A DNA stretch of 64,000 nt from Legionella steigerwaltii. GTDB taxonomy: Bacteria; Pseudomonadota; Gammaproteobacteria; Legionellales; Legionellaceae. The translations under genes were made by a program, and so were the position numbers. The notes beneath the pieces are model-generated. The model made no database searches, had not been told where the DNA came from, and was given only the letters and a program-made list of their open reading frames with translations. The stretch covers positions 177,450 to 241,449 of the forward strand of contig NZ_LNYZ01000013.1 of the NCBI RefSeq assembly GCF_001468065.1, read 5' to 3'. This document shows, one piece after another, positions 36,414 through 47,414 of this stretch. Numbering within the stretch: the first letter of the stretch is position 1; every line of letters begins with the position of its first letter.

Positions 36414-38357
36414 ATGGCTAAAATCATAGGAATCGACTTAGGTACCACCAACTCATGTGTTGCGGTAATGGAAGGTGATAAACCTAAAGTAATTGAAAAC
36501 AGTGAAGGTCACCGCACTACACCTTCAATTGTTGCTTATACAGATGACGGCGAGGTATTGGTTGGACAATCCGCAAAACGTCAAGCAGTAACCAACCCAG
36601 ATAATACTTTATTCGCCATTAAGCGATTAATTGGTCGTCGTTTTGATGATGCGGTTGTGCAAAAAGATATCAAAATGGTTCCTTACAAAATCATTAAAGC
36701 AGACAATGGTGATGCCTGGGTTCGTGTTAAAAGCCAAGATAAAGCGCCACCACAAATTTCGGCTGAAGTATTACGTAAGATGAAAAAAACTGCAGAAGAC
36801 TATCTTGGTGAAGAAGTGAAAGAGGCGGTAATTACTGTACCTGCTTATTTCAACGATTCTCAACGTCAGGCAACCAAAGATGCGGGTCGTATTGCAGGTC
36901 TTGAAGTAAAACGTATCATTAACGAGCCTACTGCTGCAGCGCTTGCCTACGGAATGGATAAAAAGCGCGGTGATTCAGTTATTGCTGTATATGACCTGGG
37001 TGGTGGTACTTTTGATATCTCAATTATTGAAATTGCAGAAGTTGATGGAGAACACCAATTTGAAGTACTCGCAACGAATGGTGATACATTCTTGGGAGGA
37101 GAAGACTTCGACTTGGCTTTAATTGATTATCTGGCTTCTGAATTCAAAAAAGATAATGGTATTGATTTACATAATGATCCATTGGCATTACAACGCCTGA
37201 AAGATGCAGCTGAAAAAGCGAAAATAGAACTTTCCTCAGCACAACAAACAGATGTTAACCTGCCTTATATTACAGCTGATGCGACAGGACCAAAACATTT
37301 AAATATTAAATTGACTCGCGCCAAACTGGAGTCTTTAGTTGAGAAACTGGTTGAGCGTACTGTTGAGCCTTGTAAAATCGCGTTGAAAGATGCTGGATTG
37401 ACTGTATCACAAATTAATGAAGTCATTTTGGTGGGTGGTCAAACCCGTATGCCTTTGGTACAAAAAACAGTAGAAGAATTTTTTGGTAAAGAACCACGGA
37501 AAGACGTTAACCCTGATGAAGCAGTTGCTGTTGGTGCTGCCATTCAAGCTGCAGTTTTATCTGGTGAAGTGAAAGATATTCTGCTCCTTGACGTAACTCC
37601 TTTGTCTTTAGGTATCGAAACTATGGGTGGGGTAATGACAAAGCTCATCGAGAAAAATACCACAATCCCAACTAAAGCCAATCAAGTATTCTCTACAGCA
37701 GATGATAATCAAACAGCAGTTACTGTGCATGTATTGCAAGGTGAAAGAGAGCAGGCCTCAGCGAATAAATCTTTAGGTCGATTCGATTTGGGTGATATTC
37801 CTCCTGCACCACGTGGCGTACCGCAAATTGAAGTAACCTTTGATATTGATGCGAATGGTATTCTTAATGTTTCTGCTAAAGATAAGGCTACAGGTAAGGC
37901 ACAATCAATTGTGATTAAAGCATCCAGTGGTTTGAGTGATGAAGAAGTGGAAGCAATGGTTAAAGATGCCAAGTCTCATGCCGAAGAAGATAAGAAGTTT
38001 AAGGAAATGGCAGAGCTACGCAACCAGGCAGACAGTTTGATCCACAGCTGTGAAAAGTCTATGAAAGATTTAGCAGCCGAGCTTTCTGAAGATGAGAAAC
38101 AAGGTATAGAAAAAGCCGTTGCTGAATTAAAAGAAGCAATCCAAGGCAACGACAAAGCACAAATTGAAGACAAGTTAAAAGTGCTAAGCGATGTTTCCTC
38201 AAAAATGGCCGAACGAGTTTATGCTAAAAAAGCATCTGAAGGTCAAGCAGGACAAGGTCAGGCGCAGCAAGAACAAGCTCAAGCTCAAGAATCGGCTAAA
38301 GCGGATGAGGGTGTTGTGGATGCTGAATTCGAGGAAGTTAAAGACGATAAGAAATAA
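36414..38357 (+). CDS. dnaK: Hsp70 chaperone DnaK
   Basis: The 647-residue product is full length. The ATPase domain begins [16 protein letters not shown], with [16 protein letters not shown] and [14 protein letters not shown]; the substrate domain starts about residue 390 ([17 protein letters not shown]); the Gln-rich tail ends in [12 protein letters not shown], the normal DnaK C-terminus. It folds and disaggregates proteins with GrpE and DnaJ. Confidence 0.99.
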   Translation: MAKIIGIDLGTTNSCVAVMEGDKPKVIENSEGHRTTPSIVAYTDDGEVLVGQSAKRQAVTNPDNTLFAIKRLIGRRFDDAVVQKDIKMVPYKIIKADNGDAWVRVKSQDKAPPQISAEVLRKMKKTAEDYLGEEVKEAVITVPAYFNDSQRQATKDAGRIAGLEVKRIINEPTAAALAYGMDKKRGDSVIAVYDLGGGTFDISIIEIAEVDGEHQFEVLATNGDTFLGGEDFDLALIDYLASEFKKDNGIDLHNDPLALQRLKDAAEKAKIELSSAQQTDVNLPYITADATGPKHLNIKLTRAKLESLVEKLVERTVEPCKIALKDAGLTVSQINEVILVGGQTRMPLVQKTVEEFFGKEPRKDVNPDEAVAVGAAIQAAVLSGEVKDILLLDVTPLSLGIETMGGVMTKLIEKNTTIPTKANQVFSTADDNQTAVTVHVLQGEREQASANKSLGRFDLGDIPPAPRGVPQIEVTFDIDANGILNVSAKDKATGKAQSIVIKASSGLSDEEVEAMVKDAKSHAEEDKKFKEMAELRNQADSLIHSCEKSMKDLAAELSEDEKQGIEKAVAELKEAIQGNDKAQIEDKLKVLSDVSSKMAERVYAKKASEGQAGQGQAQQEQAQAQESAKADEGVVDAEFEEVKDDKK

Positions 38358-38391
38358 TGGGTTATATCGTGACTTAGTTGCCTAGGTGCTT

Positions 38392-38483
38392 TGTAGCCTG
38401 GGTGCAGCGAAGCGGAACCCGGGATTAAGAAGTTCGTTCATCTTCAGAAATCCCGGGTTCCGCTTCGCTGCACCCAGGCTACA
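38392..38483. repeat. REP-like palindrome, copy 10, between dnaK and dnaJ
   Basis: TGTAGCCTGGGTGCAGCGAA pairs with the complementary arm ending at 38483; the arms are almost perfect. It sits inside a gene cluster that is normally cotranscribed, 35 bases after dnaK. Confidence 0.92.
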
Positions 38484-38515
38484 TTGTCCTTTTTAATTTT
38501 AATATGTGAGTAGTT

Positions 38516-39655
38516 ATGGAACAGCGGGATTATTATGAACTTTTAGAAGTAAGTCGAACTGCAAGTGATGCCGAAATTAAAAAAGCATATCGAAGATTGG
38601 CAATGAAGTATCATCCTGATCGTAATCCTGACGATTCTGCTGCTGAAGAAAAATTTAAAGAAGTTCAATACGCTTACAGCATTCTTTCTGACCCACAAAA
38701 GCGTGCGGCCTATGATCAATATGGACATGCGGGTGTTGATCCTTCCATGAGAGGAGGGCCTGGAGGTTTTGGTGGTTTTGGTGGTTTTGGCGATGTTTTT
38801 GAGGATATTTTTGAAAATATTTTTTCGGGCGGACGCGGCGCAGGACGACAATCTCGTGGTCAACGCGGTGCTGATTTGCAATTCAACGTCCAATTAACGC
38901 TTGAAGAGGCTGCTCTTGGTAAAGAAGTACAAATTACTGTTCCCAGACATGGTGCGTGTTCTACATGTAGTGGCAGTGGTGCTAAAAAAGGAACACAACC
39001 AAAATCATGTGAAACCTGTAATGGGATGGGACAAGTCAGAATCCAACAAGGCTTTTTCTCCATTCAGCAAACTTGCCCTAGTTGCCATGGTGAAGGAACA
39101 ATTATTTCCGATCCTTGCCCAGATTGTCATGGTCAAGGCCGGGTACGTGAAAGCAAAAAACTTACAGTCAAAATTCCTGCTGGGGTGGATAACGGCGATC
39201 GAGTTCGTTTAAGCGGAGAAGGAGAGGCCGGCATGCATGGAGGTGGCCCAGGCGATCTTTATGTACAGGTCAGTGTAAAAAAACATGCCATATTCGAACG
39301 CTATGAAAATGACTTGCATTGTGAAGTCCCTATAAGTTTTATTATCGCAGCCATGGGTGGCTCTATAGAAGTACCAACTCTTGAAGGACGAGTTACTTTA
39401 AAGATCCCTGAAGAAACACAAACCGGTAAAGTGTTTCGTTTAAGAGGGAAGGGAATGAAATCCGTTCGTGGGCATGGTCAGGGTGATTTATTATGTAAGG
39501 TAGTAGTAGAAACCCCTGTGAATTTATCACGAGAGCAAAAAGAATTATTAACTAAATTTCAGGAATCACTGGAAAATGCTAAAGGAAAACATTCTCCGCG
39601 CTCCAATTCGTGGTTTGCAGGTGTGAAAAAATTCTTTGAAGACATGAAATTTTGA
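38516..39655 (+). CDS. dnaJ: Co-chaperone DnaJ
   Basis: The 379-residue product has the J domain (1-70) with the HPD motif in KYHPDRN, a G/F-rich linker (~75-120), four zinc-binding CxxCxGxG repeats ([32 protein letters not shown]), and the C-terminal substrate domain. DnaJ delivers clients to DnaK and stimulates its ATPase. No separate sigma-32 promoter is obvious in the gap, which is filled by a REP copy. Confidence 0.98.
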   Translation: MEQRDYYELLEVSRTASDAEIKKAYRRLAMKYHPDRNPDDSAAEEKFKEVQYAYSILSDPQKRAAYDQYGHAGVDPSMRGGPGGFGGFGGFGDVFEDIFENIFSGGRGAGRQSRGQRGADLQFNVQLTLEEAALGKEVQITVPRHGACSTCSGSGAKKGTQPKSCETCNGMGQVRIQQGFFSIQQTCPSCHGEGTIISDPCPDCHGQGRVRESKKLTVKIPAGVDNGDRVRLSGEGEAGMHGGGPGDLYVQVSVKKHAIFERYENDLHCEVPISFIIAAMGGSIEVPTLEGRVTLKIPEETQTGKVFRLRGKGMKSVRGHGQGDLLCKVVVETPVNLSREQKELLTKFQESLENAKGKHSPRSNSWFAGVKKFFEDMKF

Positions 39656-39734
39656 GCCAAGTAAGTTACAATTGCTCAAATTTACCCAAATGTGCATTTT
39701 TTGTGCTTAATGGCTAAAGGATTTGTAATCGTTT

Positions 39735-39815
39735 TGTAGCCTGGGTGAAGCAAAGTGGAACCCGGGTTTTCTGAAAAAAGTTCTCCGGGTTACGCTTCGC
39801 TGCACCCAGGCTACA
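39735..39815. repeat. REP-like palindrome, copy 11
   Basis: TGTAGCCTGGGTGAAGCAAA with an imperfect complementary arm ending at 39815 (arms differ at several bases: AAAGTGGAACCC versus GGGTTACGC). Lies between dnaJ and carA. Confidence 0.85.
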
Positions 39816-39865
39816 GATTCGCCAAGCCTAAAAAAACACATTGAATAACTAAGTAGAGTAGATCC

Positions 39866-40978
39866 ATGATGAACCAACCAGCAATTTTAGTATTAGCCGA
39901 TGGCACCATTTACGAAGGTATTTCGGTAGGAGCAACAGGCGATTGTGTCGGCGAGTTGGTTTTTAATACTTCTTTAACCGGTTATCAGGAAATGCTCACG
40001 GATCCCTCTTATGCACGACAAATTATTACGTTAACAACAGCTCATGTAGGGAATACTGGATGCACTCATGAGGATATGGAATCAAATAAAATTTGGGCAG
40101 CGGGTTTGGTGCTTCGTAACTCTTCAATTATCCATAGTAATTATCGTGCTGAGCAGTCTCTTCCTGATTGGCTCAAAAAAAATGGTGTAGTAGCCATTGC
40201 CGGAATTGATACTCGAGATTTGACCTTACGTCTGCGAGAGCATGGTGCTTTGGGTGCTTGCATCAGTACTCATGTCGAGAACCCTGAGTTGGTTTTAGCA
40301 AAAGCACGCTCCTTTTCTGGATTGCAAGGCGTTGATTTGGCTTTAGAAGTTTCTAGAAAAACAATGGAACGATGGCATGATGGCCAAGGGGAATGGGGAA
40401 AAGGCTCGCAGCCTCAACAATTCCACGTTGTTGCTTATGATTTTGGGGTAAAGCACAATATTTTACGAATTTTACATGACAAAGGGTGTCACTTAACCTT
40501 AGTTCCAGCGAAAACATCAGCGGCAGAAGTTTTAGCACTGAATCCTGATGGGGTATTTTTATCAAATGGCCCAGGGGATCCACAGGCTTGTGATTATGCC
40601 ATTCGCGCCACCCAAGAGTTTTTGGCACATAATATTCCTCTATTTGGCATTTGCCTGGGTTTTCAGATTTTAGCTTTAGCCTGTGGCGGAGTGACCAAAA
40701 AAATGAAATTTGGTCATCATGGAGCAAATCATCCAGTAATTGAAACTGAAGGAAAAAAACGTGTATTTATAACCAGTCAGAACCATGGATTTTCTGTGGA
40801 TGAAGAGAGTTTGCCTGATTGTCTCGCGATCACGCATCGTTCTTTATTTGATAATACCTTACAAGGTATCAGACATAAGGAAAAACCAGCATTTGGCTTT
40901 CAAGGACATCCTGAAGCCAGCCCTGGCCCCCATGATATAGAAATAATATTTAATGAATTTATACAATTGATGAAATAG
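39866..40978 (+). CDS. carA: Carbamoyl-phosphate synthase small subunit
   Basis: The 370-residue product has the CarA N-terminal domain ([20 protein letters not shown]) and a class I glutamine amidotransferase domain with the nucleophile in [13 protein letters not shown], and the His/Glu pair in [11 protein letters not shown]. It supplies ammonia from glutamine to CarB for arginine and pyrimidine synthesis. carB is not next to it: the following gene is metK, 29 bases on. Start is one of two ATGs (39866 or 39869). Confidence 0.96.
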   Translation: MMNQPAILVLADGTIYEGISVGATGDCVGELVFNTSLTGYQEMLTDPSYARQIITLTTAHVGNTGCTHEDMESNKIWAAGLVLRNSSIIHSNYRAEQSLPDWLKKNGVVAIAGIDTRDLTLRLREHGALGACISTHVENPELVLAKARSFSGLQGVDLALEVSRKTMERWHDGQGEWGKGSQPQQFHVVAYDFGVKHNILRILHDKGCHLTLVPAKTSAAEVLALNPDGVFLSNGPGDPQACDYAIRATQEFLAHNIPLFGICLGFQILALACGGVTKKMKFGHHGANHPVIETEGKKRVFITSQNHGFSVDEESLPDCLAITHRSLFDNTLQGIRHKEKPAFGFQGHPEASPGPHDIEIIFNEFIQLMK

Positions 40979-41007
40979 GATATATAAATTATAAAGAGGA
41001 TTAACTA

Positions 41008-42156
41008 ATGAATGAAAGTCACGTCTTTACTTCAGAATCGGTTTCTGAAGGACATCCTGACAAAATCGCGGATCAAATTTCTGATGCCATTTTAGATGCT
41101 ATTTTAATGCAAGATCCCGCTGCGCGTGTTGCGTGTGAGGTGTTCGTTAAAACGGGTATGGTGTTAGTTGGTGGGGAAATTACTACCAAAGCCTGGGTGG
41201 ACGTGGAAGCAGTTACGAGACAAGTAGTTAAAGATATAGGTTATAACAGTTCGCAAATGGGATTTGACTGGGAGTCTTGCGCAGTACTTTCTGCCATAGG
41301 CAAACAATCTCCTGATATTGCTCAGGGTGTGGATAATAAAGAAACAAAAATTCTTGGTGCTGGAGATCAAGGTTTAATGTTTGGTTATGCCAGTCGTGAG
41401 ACTGATGTCTATATGCCTGCTCCTATTGCTTATGCACATCGTTTGATGGAAAAACAAGCTCATTTACGTAAATCAGGCGCATTACCCTGGTTACGTCCAG
41501 ATGCCAAATGTCAATTAACCTTAAAGTATGAAAAGGGAATACCGGTTGAAGTGGACACCGTCGTGTTTTCTACACAGCATGCAGCTGAAATTGGATATAG
41601 TGATTTAGTTGAGGCGGTACGTGAAGAAATTATTAAAACAACGCTACCTTCCGAATGGTTGACTCCCAAGACACGATATTTTATCAATCCAACAGGTCGT
41701 TTTGTTATTGGTGGCCCTTTAGGAGATTGTGGACTTACTGGTCGCAAAATCATCGTAGATACTTATGGAGGTATGGCGCGACATGGGGGTGGATGTTTCT
41801 CTGGTAAGGATCCTTCTAAAGTGGATCGATCTGCAGCTTATGCGGCGCGACACGTGGCAAAAAACATAGTTGCTGCAGGATTAGCTGATAAGTGCGAACT
41901 GCAAATTTCTTATGCAATTGGTGTGGCTGAACCTACCTCAATTTTTGTTGAAACTTTTGGTACAGGTCGTTTAAAAGATAGTGAAATCATCGAATTAATT
42001 AATACTCATTTTGATTTAACGCCACAGGGCATTATTGAAAATCATGATTTGCTTCGTCCAATCTACAGACAAACAGCAACTTATGGCCATTATGGGCGTG
42101 AGAATTTTCCATGGGAACGATTGGATAAAGTGACGGAGTTACGTAAAGCCTTATAA
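41008..42156 (+). CDS. metK: S-adenosylmethionine synthetase
   Basis: The 382-residue product has [15 protein letters not shown] at the N-terminus, [12 protein letters not shown] in the middle and [19 protein letters not shown] toward the C-terminus, the three MetK signatures. It makes SAM from methionine and ATP. An AGAGG ribosome binding site precedes the ATG. It is followed 11 bases later by ahcY, so production and recycling of the methyl donor are in one transcription unit. Confidence 0.98.
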   Translation: MNESHVFTSESVSEGHPDKIADQISDAILDAILMQDPAARVACEVFVKTGMVLVGGEITTKAWVDVEAVTRQVVKDIGYNSSQMGFDWESCAVLSAIGKQSPDIAQGVDNKETKILGAGDQGLMFGYASRETDVYMPAPIAYAHRLMEKQAHLRKSGALPWLRPDAKCQLTLKYEKGIPVEVDTVVFSTQHAAEIGYSDLVEAVREEIIKTTLPSEWLTPKTRYFINPTGRFVIGGPLGDCGLTGRKIIVDTYGGMARHGGGCFSGKDPSKVDRSAAYAARHVAKNIVAAGLADKCELQISYAIGVAEPTSIFVETFGTGRLKDSEIIELINTHFDLTPQGIIENHDLLRPIYRQTATYGHYGRENFPWERLDKVTELRKAL

Positions 42157-42166
42157 GGAGATTCTA

Positions 42167-43492
42167 ATGGAGCTAGTCAGTAAAGCAGGAGTAGGAAGCA
42201 CTATGACAAAAGATTATAAAATAGCTGATATCTCGCTGGCATCTTGGGGACGCAAGGAAATCGCGATTGCTGAAACTGAAATGCCTGGATTAATGGCTTT
42301 GCGTGAAGAGTTTGCTGCAAGCAAGCCGTTAAAAGGTGCCCGTATAGCAGGTTGTTTGCATATGACCATCCAAACCGCAGTGCTCATCGAAACGTTAATT
42401 GCTTTAGGTGCTGAGGTTCGTTGGTCTTCTTGTAATATATTTTCTACTCAAGATCATGCTGCTGCAGCCATAGCTGCCAAGGGTATCCCAGTCTTTGCTT
42501 GGAAAGGTGAAACTGAGGAAGAATATTGGTGGTGTGTTGAGCAAACTCTAGCTGGACCGAATCATTGGACTCCTAATTTATTGCTGGATGATGGTGGTGA
42601 TTTAACGCAAATCATACATCAAAAGTTTCCAGAGTTACTCTCAGGCATTAAAGGGGTTTCTGAAGAAACAACTACTGGCGTTGCACGACTGTATGAAATG
42701 GCCAGAAACGGTGATCTAAAAATCCCTGCGATAAATGTGAATGATTCAGTCACTAAATCCAAATTTGATAACATGTACGGCTGCCGTGAATCCTTGCTGG
42801 ATGGGATAAAACGGGCTACTGATGTGATGATTGCAGGGAAAGTTGCTCTAATTTTAGGTTATGGAGATGTAGGTAAGGGCTGTGCGCAAGCATTACGTGG
42901 CCAGGGTGCGATTGTTTTAATTGCAGAAATTGATCCCATTTGTGCGCTTCAAGCTGCAATGGAAGGGTATCGTGTTGTAACTCTGGATGATGTTGCCGAG
43001 CAAGTGGACATCGTTGTTACTGCTACAGGTAATTATCATGTAGTGACTCATGAGCATATGAGGCGTATGCGTAATCAGGCGATTTTATGCAACATTGGTC
43101 ATTTTGATTCTGAAATTGATGTACACAGTTTAAAGAAATACCAATGGGAAAATATTAAGCCACAAGTTGATCATGTCATTTTTCCTGATGGTAAGCGCAT
43201 CATTCTTTTAGCAGAAGGACGTTTGGTCAATTTAGGTTGTGCTACAGGTCACCCAAGTTTTGTGATGTCGGCATCTTTTTCTAACCAAATTTTGGCGCAA
43301 ATTGAATTATTTAAGAATGCTGCTCAATATGACCGACAGGTTTACGTTCTTCCTAAAGTATTAGATGAAAAAGTAGCTCGTTTGCATCTGGGACGAATAG
43401 GAGCAAAATTGACACAACTTACTAAGGAGCAAGCAGACTATTTAGGTGTGGCGATCAATGGTCCTTATAAATCAGATCAATATCGTTATTGA
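42167..43492 (+). CDS. ahcY: Adenosylhomocysteinase
   Basis: A 441-residue NAD-dependent enzyme that hydrolyses S-adenosylhomocysteine to adenosine and homocysteine. Substrate motifs are [16 protein letters not shown] and [14 protein letters not shown]-type ([20 protein letters not shown]); the NAD site is [20 protein letters not shown], and [10 protein letters not shown] follows. AAGGAG stands seven bases before the ATG at 42167; a second ATG at 42203 is possible. Pairs with metK. Confidence 0.97.
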   Translation: MELVSKAGVGSTMTKDYKIADISLASWGRKEIAIAETEMPGLMALREEFAASKPLKGARIAGCLHMTIQTAVLIETLIALGAEVRWSSCNIFSTQDHAAAAIAAKGIPVFAWKGETEEEYWWCVEQTLAGPNHWTPNLLLDDGGDLTQIIHQKFPELLSGIKGVSEETTTGVARLYEMARNGDLKIPAINVNDSVTKSKFDNMYGCRESLLDGIKRATDVMIAGKVALILGYGDVGKGCAQALRGQGAIVLIAEIDPICALQAAMEGYRVVTLDDVAEQVDIVVTATGNYHVVTHEHMRRMRNQAILCNIGHFDSEIDVHSLKKYQWENIKPQVDHVIFPDGKRIILLAEGRLVNLGCATGHPSFVMSASFSNQILAQIELFKNAAQYDRQVYVLPKVLDEKVARLHLGRIGAKLTQLTKEQADYLGVAINGPYKSDQYRY

Positions 43493-43563
43493 TTGCGGTA
43501 AGGGAACGGCTGTATTTCTCGCACCTGCACTCAAATCCAGCTGTTCCTCAAGATTCGACAGTA

Positions 43564-43619
43564 GGTTGGGCCTTGGTGCCCAACATGACTGCACTCATTT
43601 GTTGAGCCAAGGCCAAACC
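43564..43619. repeat. Inverted repeat, GGTTGGGCCTTGG family
   Basis: GGTTGGGCCTTGG (43564-43576) and CCAAGGCCAAACC (43607-43619) pair with one mismatch. It is followed by an isolated REP-type right end (CACCCAGGCTAC, ~43625-43636), so two repeat families adjoin here. Confidence 0.7.
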
Positions 43620-43642
43620 TATCACCCACCCAGGCTACGCCG

Positions 43643-44110
43643 CTACCATCTTTCTGATTGCGTACTTTGAGTAAAATACTCAGCAAGCCTGCGTTTCGTT
43701 CCAGGACTCACCATCTCAGGTAAATTATCATACTCATACCAGGCCATTTGCTCAATTTCGTGGGAATAGGCTTCCACAGAGGTAAAATTTTTAATGATGA
43801 AGATCACAGGATAGTCATTTACTCCCAGATAGGTATGAAAATAAATCCCAAATAAGTGAGGCTCTTCCGCGGGAATTATTCCGACTTCCTCTTTTAATTC
43901 ACGCAATAACGCTTCTTTTACTGACTCCCCTTTTTTTACGCCACCACCTGGTAAATACCAATGCGGTTGATAAGTGTGTTTTACCAAAAGGATTCGATTG
44001 TCATGATTCAAAATAATGGCGCGAGAACCTAGGGTTATTAAACCAAACAAAGATTGTAATTTGCGGATGCAACGTGTGGCTGATTTATAAAAAAGTGTTC
44101 GCAAGTCCAT
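43643..44110 (-). CDS. NUDIX hydrolase
   Basis: A 155-residue protein with a complete Nudix box: WYLPGGGVKKGESVKEALLR followed by ELKEEVGI, so G-x5-E-x7-REL-KEE-x-G is intact. NUDIX enzymes cleave nucleoside diphosphate derivatives, using the box to bind magnesium. The specific substrate is unknown. It is convergent with ahcY across a repeat-filled gap. Confidence 0.9.
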   Translation of the reverse strand: MDLRTLFYKSATRCIRKLQSLFGLITLGSRAIILNHDNRILLVKHTYQPHWYLPGGGVKKGESVKEALLRELKEEVGIIPAEEPHLFGIYFHTYLGVNDYPVIFIIKNFTSVEAYSHEIEQMAWYEYDNLPEMVSPGTKRRLAEYFTQSTQSERW

Positions 44111-44298
44111 GAAAAATTTTTTAACACAAACAAATAGATAGATTCAGTATATAGAGCATCTCAGGAATTTCAACCGCCATTTTTTAAGATTAATACATTA
44201 CGTATAGGAGTGTAACATTTTGGGATAAGTTTAATCTTGTTTTGCCCTATATCTTATAGCATACTGAATTGCGATGTATTTTATAAGGAGATTTTCGC

Positions 44299-45978
44299 AT
44301 GTTTAAATCAGGGATTTTAGGTTTAGGTCTTTTATCTATAGTTCATAGCGTTTTCGCTTCACCAGAGCAAAATACAGTTCGAGTGATAATCAAATATAAA
44401 GAACAAATAACCAGCATTTCATCTTTAAAGTCACAAATAAAACAAGTGACCCAATTACCCGTAAAAGAATTTAATCCAATGGCAAATGGTGCTTTTTTAT
44501 TGATTTTAGATGCAACAAACAGCTCCTTGGCAAAAGGAAATGATGAGGATGAAACATCCCTGATTTTGGAACGTCTACGCACAAATCCTCAAGTTTTATA
44601 TGCAGTTAAAGACAGGGTGAGTTACTTTAAGCCAGTTCCTGATCCTGAAATTCTAGGTACAGGTGATTTATTATCCCATGAAAGCCAATGGGATGAATTT
44701 ACTCGTCCTGCAGGAATTATGTTGGAATCTAAGCCCGGATTTAGAGATGGGGCTTGGGCTTATACTACGGGCTTTTCTAAAAAGCCAATAGTAGTTGCTG
44801 TTTTAGATACTGGAATTGCTTTAAATGATAGTTTGATCAATAACTTGGTTAAAGATAATGCCGGTAATTTATGGGGTTGGAATTTTGCAGGAAATAATAA
44901 TAACTTAATCGATGAAACCCGCTCTTACCATGGCACTCATGTTGCTGGAACCATTGCGGGTTATGGAAGCGTCATGAACGGTATGGGCGAAGATCTAAAA
45001 ATTCTTCCTTTAAAAATCCCCGCGGCTAATGGCATGTTTTATGAAAGTTCCGTCATTAATGCCATTTATTGGGCTGTAGGTGGCGAAGTTCCTGGAATTC
45101 CGACTAATATTCATCCAGCAAAAATATTGAATATGAGCTTTGGCGTGGATAGAGGGCCTAAAGACGAAATTGATTATTGTGACCAGGCTTTACAGGAGGC
45201 AGTCTTTTTTGCGCGCAAGAAAGGTGCGGTATTGGCAGTTGCTGCGGGAAATGACAACGTTTGGGAGCATTTTAATGCGCCTGCAATCTGTAATGGAACC
45301 ATTAAAGTCGCGTCCACAGGCCCCGAAGGACTTAGGTCCTATTTTTCCAACTATGGTCCAAGTGTTACCTTAGCTGCCCCGGGTGGGGACAAGCGCTATG
45401 GCATTTGGGGAGGAATTTTATCTACAGTAAATCCTGGTGGTGGCTATAATGGCTCGGGTTTTGATTTTTATCAAGGAACCAGCATGGCTACGCCACATGT
45501 TGCTGGTGTTGCTGGATTAATTTTTGCCGCGAGTGAAAAAGTACTCAGTTCAGAACAAGTGGAACAAATACTGTATACAACAACACATGATTTTGGATTA
45601 AGCACTGATCCAAATAAATCGTGCGTGGGTAAAAAGCCTTGTGGGCATGGCATTCTGGATGCTGAAAACGCAGTTAAAGCAGCTGCGGCAGGCTATGATC
45701 TCGTCTTTTCTGCCCCCAAAATAGAACGTTTGGCAATTAAAGATTGCGGAAAGAACACACTGGCTCCTAGTAAAACGCGCATTGTTTCAGAAGATAGTAT
45801 TTGGATACAAAATCATACCAATTGTGATGTTGTAGAGAGCTTCCAGAAGCCATACATAGAGCAAGATAAAAATGGAACGATTACTGCCCATTATGGTTCT
45901 GTAAGCTATCGATTGGATCAAAGTGCTTACAAATCATGCCATGTCATTGGTTATGATGGAGTGGGTTGTTATTTATAG
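44299..45978 (+). CDS. Secreted subtilisin-like (S8) serine protease
   Basis: A 559-residue preproprotein: signal peptide (~1-20, ending HSVFA), an inhibitor-like propeptide (~25-105), and an S8 catalytic domain with Asp170 (VAVLDTG), His211 (HGTHVAG), oxyanion Asn318 (AAGNDN) and Ser395 (GTSMATPHVAG). All catalytic residues are present. Two cysteine-rich segments follow (~435-445 and the C-terminus, ending CHVIGYDGVGCYL). Likely exported by Sec and then type II secretion. AAGGAG precedes the ATG. Confidence 0.93.
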   Translation: MFKSGILGLGLLSIVHSVFASPEQNTVRVIIKYKEQITSISSLKSQIKQVTQLPVKEFNPMANGAFLLILDATNSSLAKGNDEDETSLILERLRTNPQVLYAVKDRVSYFKPVPDPEILGTGDLLSHESQWDEFTRPAGIMLESKPGFRDGAWAYTTGFSKKPIVVAVLDTGIALNDSLINNLVKDNAGNLWGWNFAGNNNNLIDETRSYHGTHVAGTIAGYGSVMNGMGEDLKILPLKIPAANGMFYESSVINAIYWAVGGEVPGIPTNIHPAKILNMSFGVDRGPKDEIDYCDQALQEAVFFARKKGAVLAVAAGNDNVWEHFNAPAICNGTIKVASTGPEGLRSYFSNYGPSVTLAAPGGDKRYGIWGGILSTVNPGGGYNGSGFDFYQGTSMATPHVAGVAGLIFAASEKVLSSEQVEQILYTTTHDFGLSTDPNKSCVGKKPCGHGILDAENAVKAAAAGYDLVFSAPKIERLAIKDCGKNTLAPSKTRIVSEDSIWIQNHTNCDVVESFQKPYIEQDKNGTITAHYGSVSYRLDQSAYKSCHVIGYDGVGCYL

Positions 45979-45983
45979 CTTCA

Positions 45984-46090
45984 TGGGGACGGTCCGGGAC
46001 GGACCCCAATGTGTTTTGAACAAGTTGACTAATAATTAATGGGGTCCGTCCCGGACCGTCCCCAATGGGGTTCGTCCCGGACCGTCCCCA
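45984..46090. repeat. Inverted repeat, GGGGACGGTCCGGGACGG family, with extra arm
   Basis: TGGGGACGGTCCGGGACGG at the left; the right arm, its complement, appears twice in tandem (to ~46064 and 46090). The loop reads AATGTGTTTTGAACAAGTTG then ACTAATAATTA. Closely related copy at 49861-49930 shares the loop. Confidence 0.85.
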
Positions 46091-46096
46091 TAGGCA

Positions 46097-46912
46097 CTAG
46101 AAAAAAGGGCGTAAACGTTTCGCAGTGGCACGTTGCTCCAATTGTTCAGAAGAAATCTTGCTTGGTTGCGGTACAATGTAAGAAGGGTGAGGTTTATAAA
46201 TGGAAGGCATTATATTGAGAACTTCTTCAGCCTGCTTTAAAAGAAGTTCTACTTTTTGTTCTACCAACTCAGTTTTATTAATTTTTTCATAAAGTAGTTT
46301 GGCCTCACCAATACCATTCAGTATCGCTTGGTAAAATTGAGAAATTGGTCCCCTAAGTGCGGCTATATGATCAAAAATGGGACCAATGGACTGATATTCT
46401 AGAAGCAGTGTTACATTTTCTTCAAGTTTCTTTATCAAATTTAAAAAGTGATTGTGTTGCGAAATCAGTTTTTGCATTCCTTTAATTAGCATATTCTGCT
46501 TGAGGTGTTTTCTTTGGTGATTTAACTCAAAAGTTAAATGGTCTTTTTGATATCGGTGGGCGATCTTTAATAAGGAATTAACAAGTAGAGAAAGCGCATG
46601 GAGTAATTGCTTCAAATCTTCATTCCCTAAAGCAAATGCAAGTCGATCAAAGTTCATTTTAGGTGAATGTCGGGGTTGAATGCCTAAAAGGAAAAGCACG
46701 TTTTGATCAATGCTTAGCAGAATAGCCAGAGCATCCTGACAACTTAAACGATACTGGAGAACTAATTGGATTGAATAAATGGTATCTTCCATAGAAGAGT
46801 CTTCTTCTGTAGGAGCGCTCAGTACTTCATGGAGAAGATTTTTTGATGATTCAATACATTTTGTCGCTTCATCCAGTAATTTTTTTAATTGCTCTATATC
46901 GATTTCGTTCAT
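46097..46912 (-). CDS. Hypothetical helical protein, effector-like
   Basis: Not recognised. A 271-residue, almost all-helical protein with leucine-rich heptads over residues ~60-230 and no signal peptide. The C-terminus, SKISSEQLEQRATAKRLRPF, combines an E/Q-rich patch with a basic end, resembling the E-block style of Dot/Icm signals. ATG at 46912 is preferred to a TTG three codons upstream. Divergent from the DUF962 gene. Confidence 0.62.
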   Translation of the reverse strand: MNEIDIEQLKKLLDEATKCIESSKNLLHEVLSAPTEEDSSMEDTIYSIQLVLQYRLSCQDALAILLSIDQNVLFLLGIQPRHSPKMNFDRLAFALGNEDLKQLLHALSLLVNSLLKIAHRYQKDHLTFELNHQRKHLKQNMLIKGMQKLISQHNHFLNLIKKLEENVTLLLEYQSIGPIFDHIAALRGPISQFYQAILNGIGEAKLLYEKINKTELVEQKVELLLKQAEEVLNIMPSIYKPHPSYIVPQPSKISSEQLEQRATAKRLRPFF

Positions 46913-47023
46913 TATTTGCAATGCGCCACGTTGATGAATAAAAAAGCATCTTTATTATAATAATAACATCTGAATGAGCTTTTAAACTATACTTTAAAAA
47001 TTAGGGTTATTTTCCATACAGTT

Positions 47024-47332
47024 ATGAACGATAAGAAATTTGCGAACTTTGATGAGTTCTATCCTTTTTATCTCAATGAGCATAAAACAATAATGTGCCG
47101 CCGTCTGCATGTTATTGGAACTTCTCTGGCCTGCTTGTGTTTCCTTTTTTTCCTTATTACCTGGCATTGGTTATGGCTTATTCTGATGCTGGTAACGGGA
47201 TATGGGTTTGCTTGGATTGGGCATTATGCCTATGAAAAAAATAAACCGGCAACATTTCATTATCCGCTATACAGCTTAATGGGGGATTTTGTCATGCTAT
47301 GGCAGATTTTAAGTAGAAAATTAAAGTTCTAA
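47024..47332 (+). CDS. DUF962 (Mpo1-like) membrane protein
   Basis: A 102-residue protein with DUF962 hallmarks: FYPFYLNEHKTIMCRRLHVI, GTS, then two membrane segments, WIGHYAYEKNKPATFHYPLY and SLMGDFVM. The yeast homologue Mpo1 is an Fe(II)-dependent dioxygenase acting on 2-hydroxy fatty acids; conserved histidines (EH, RRLH, GHYAYE, FHYP) fit a metal site. The bacterial role is not established. Confidence 0.88.
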   Translation: MNDKKFANFDEFYPFYLNEHKTIMCRRLHVIGTSLACLCFLFFLITWHWLWLILMLVTGYGFAWIGHYAYEKNKPATFHYPLYSLMGDFVMLWQILSRKLKF

Positions 47333-47414
47333 TTCTGGAGACTAAATATATTTCTGTATTTTTGAGCAAAATTAGTCTAAATTGCAATTAAATCTTTCGC
47401 ATAAGGAGTGTGCC

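Noticed and set aside
39866-43492. SAM or SAH riboswitch before metK or ahcY
   Set aside because: The gaps are only 29 and 10 bases; no room for an aptamer and none was seen.
43446-43670. 74-residue frame overlapping the ahcY end and repeats
   Set aside because: It overlaps ahcY and the NUDIX gene and consists mostly of repeat DNA.
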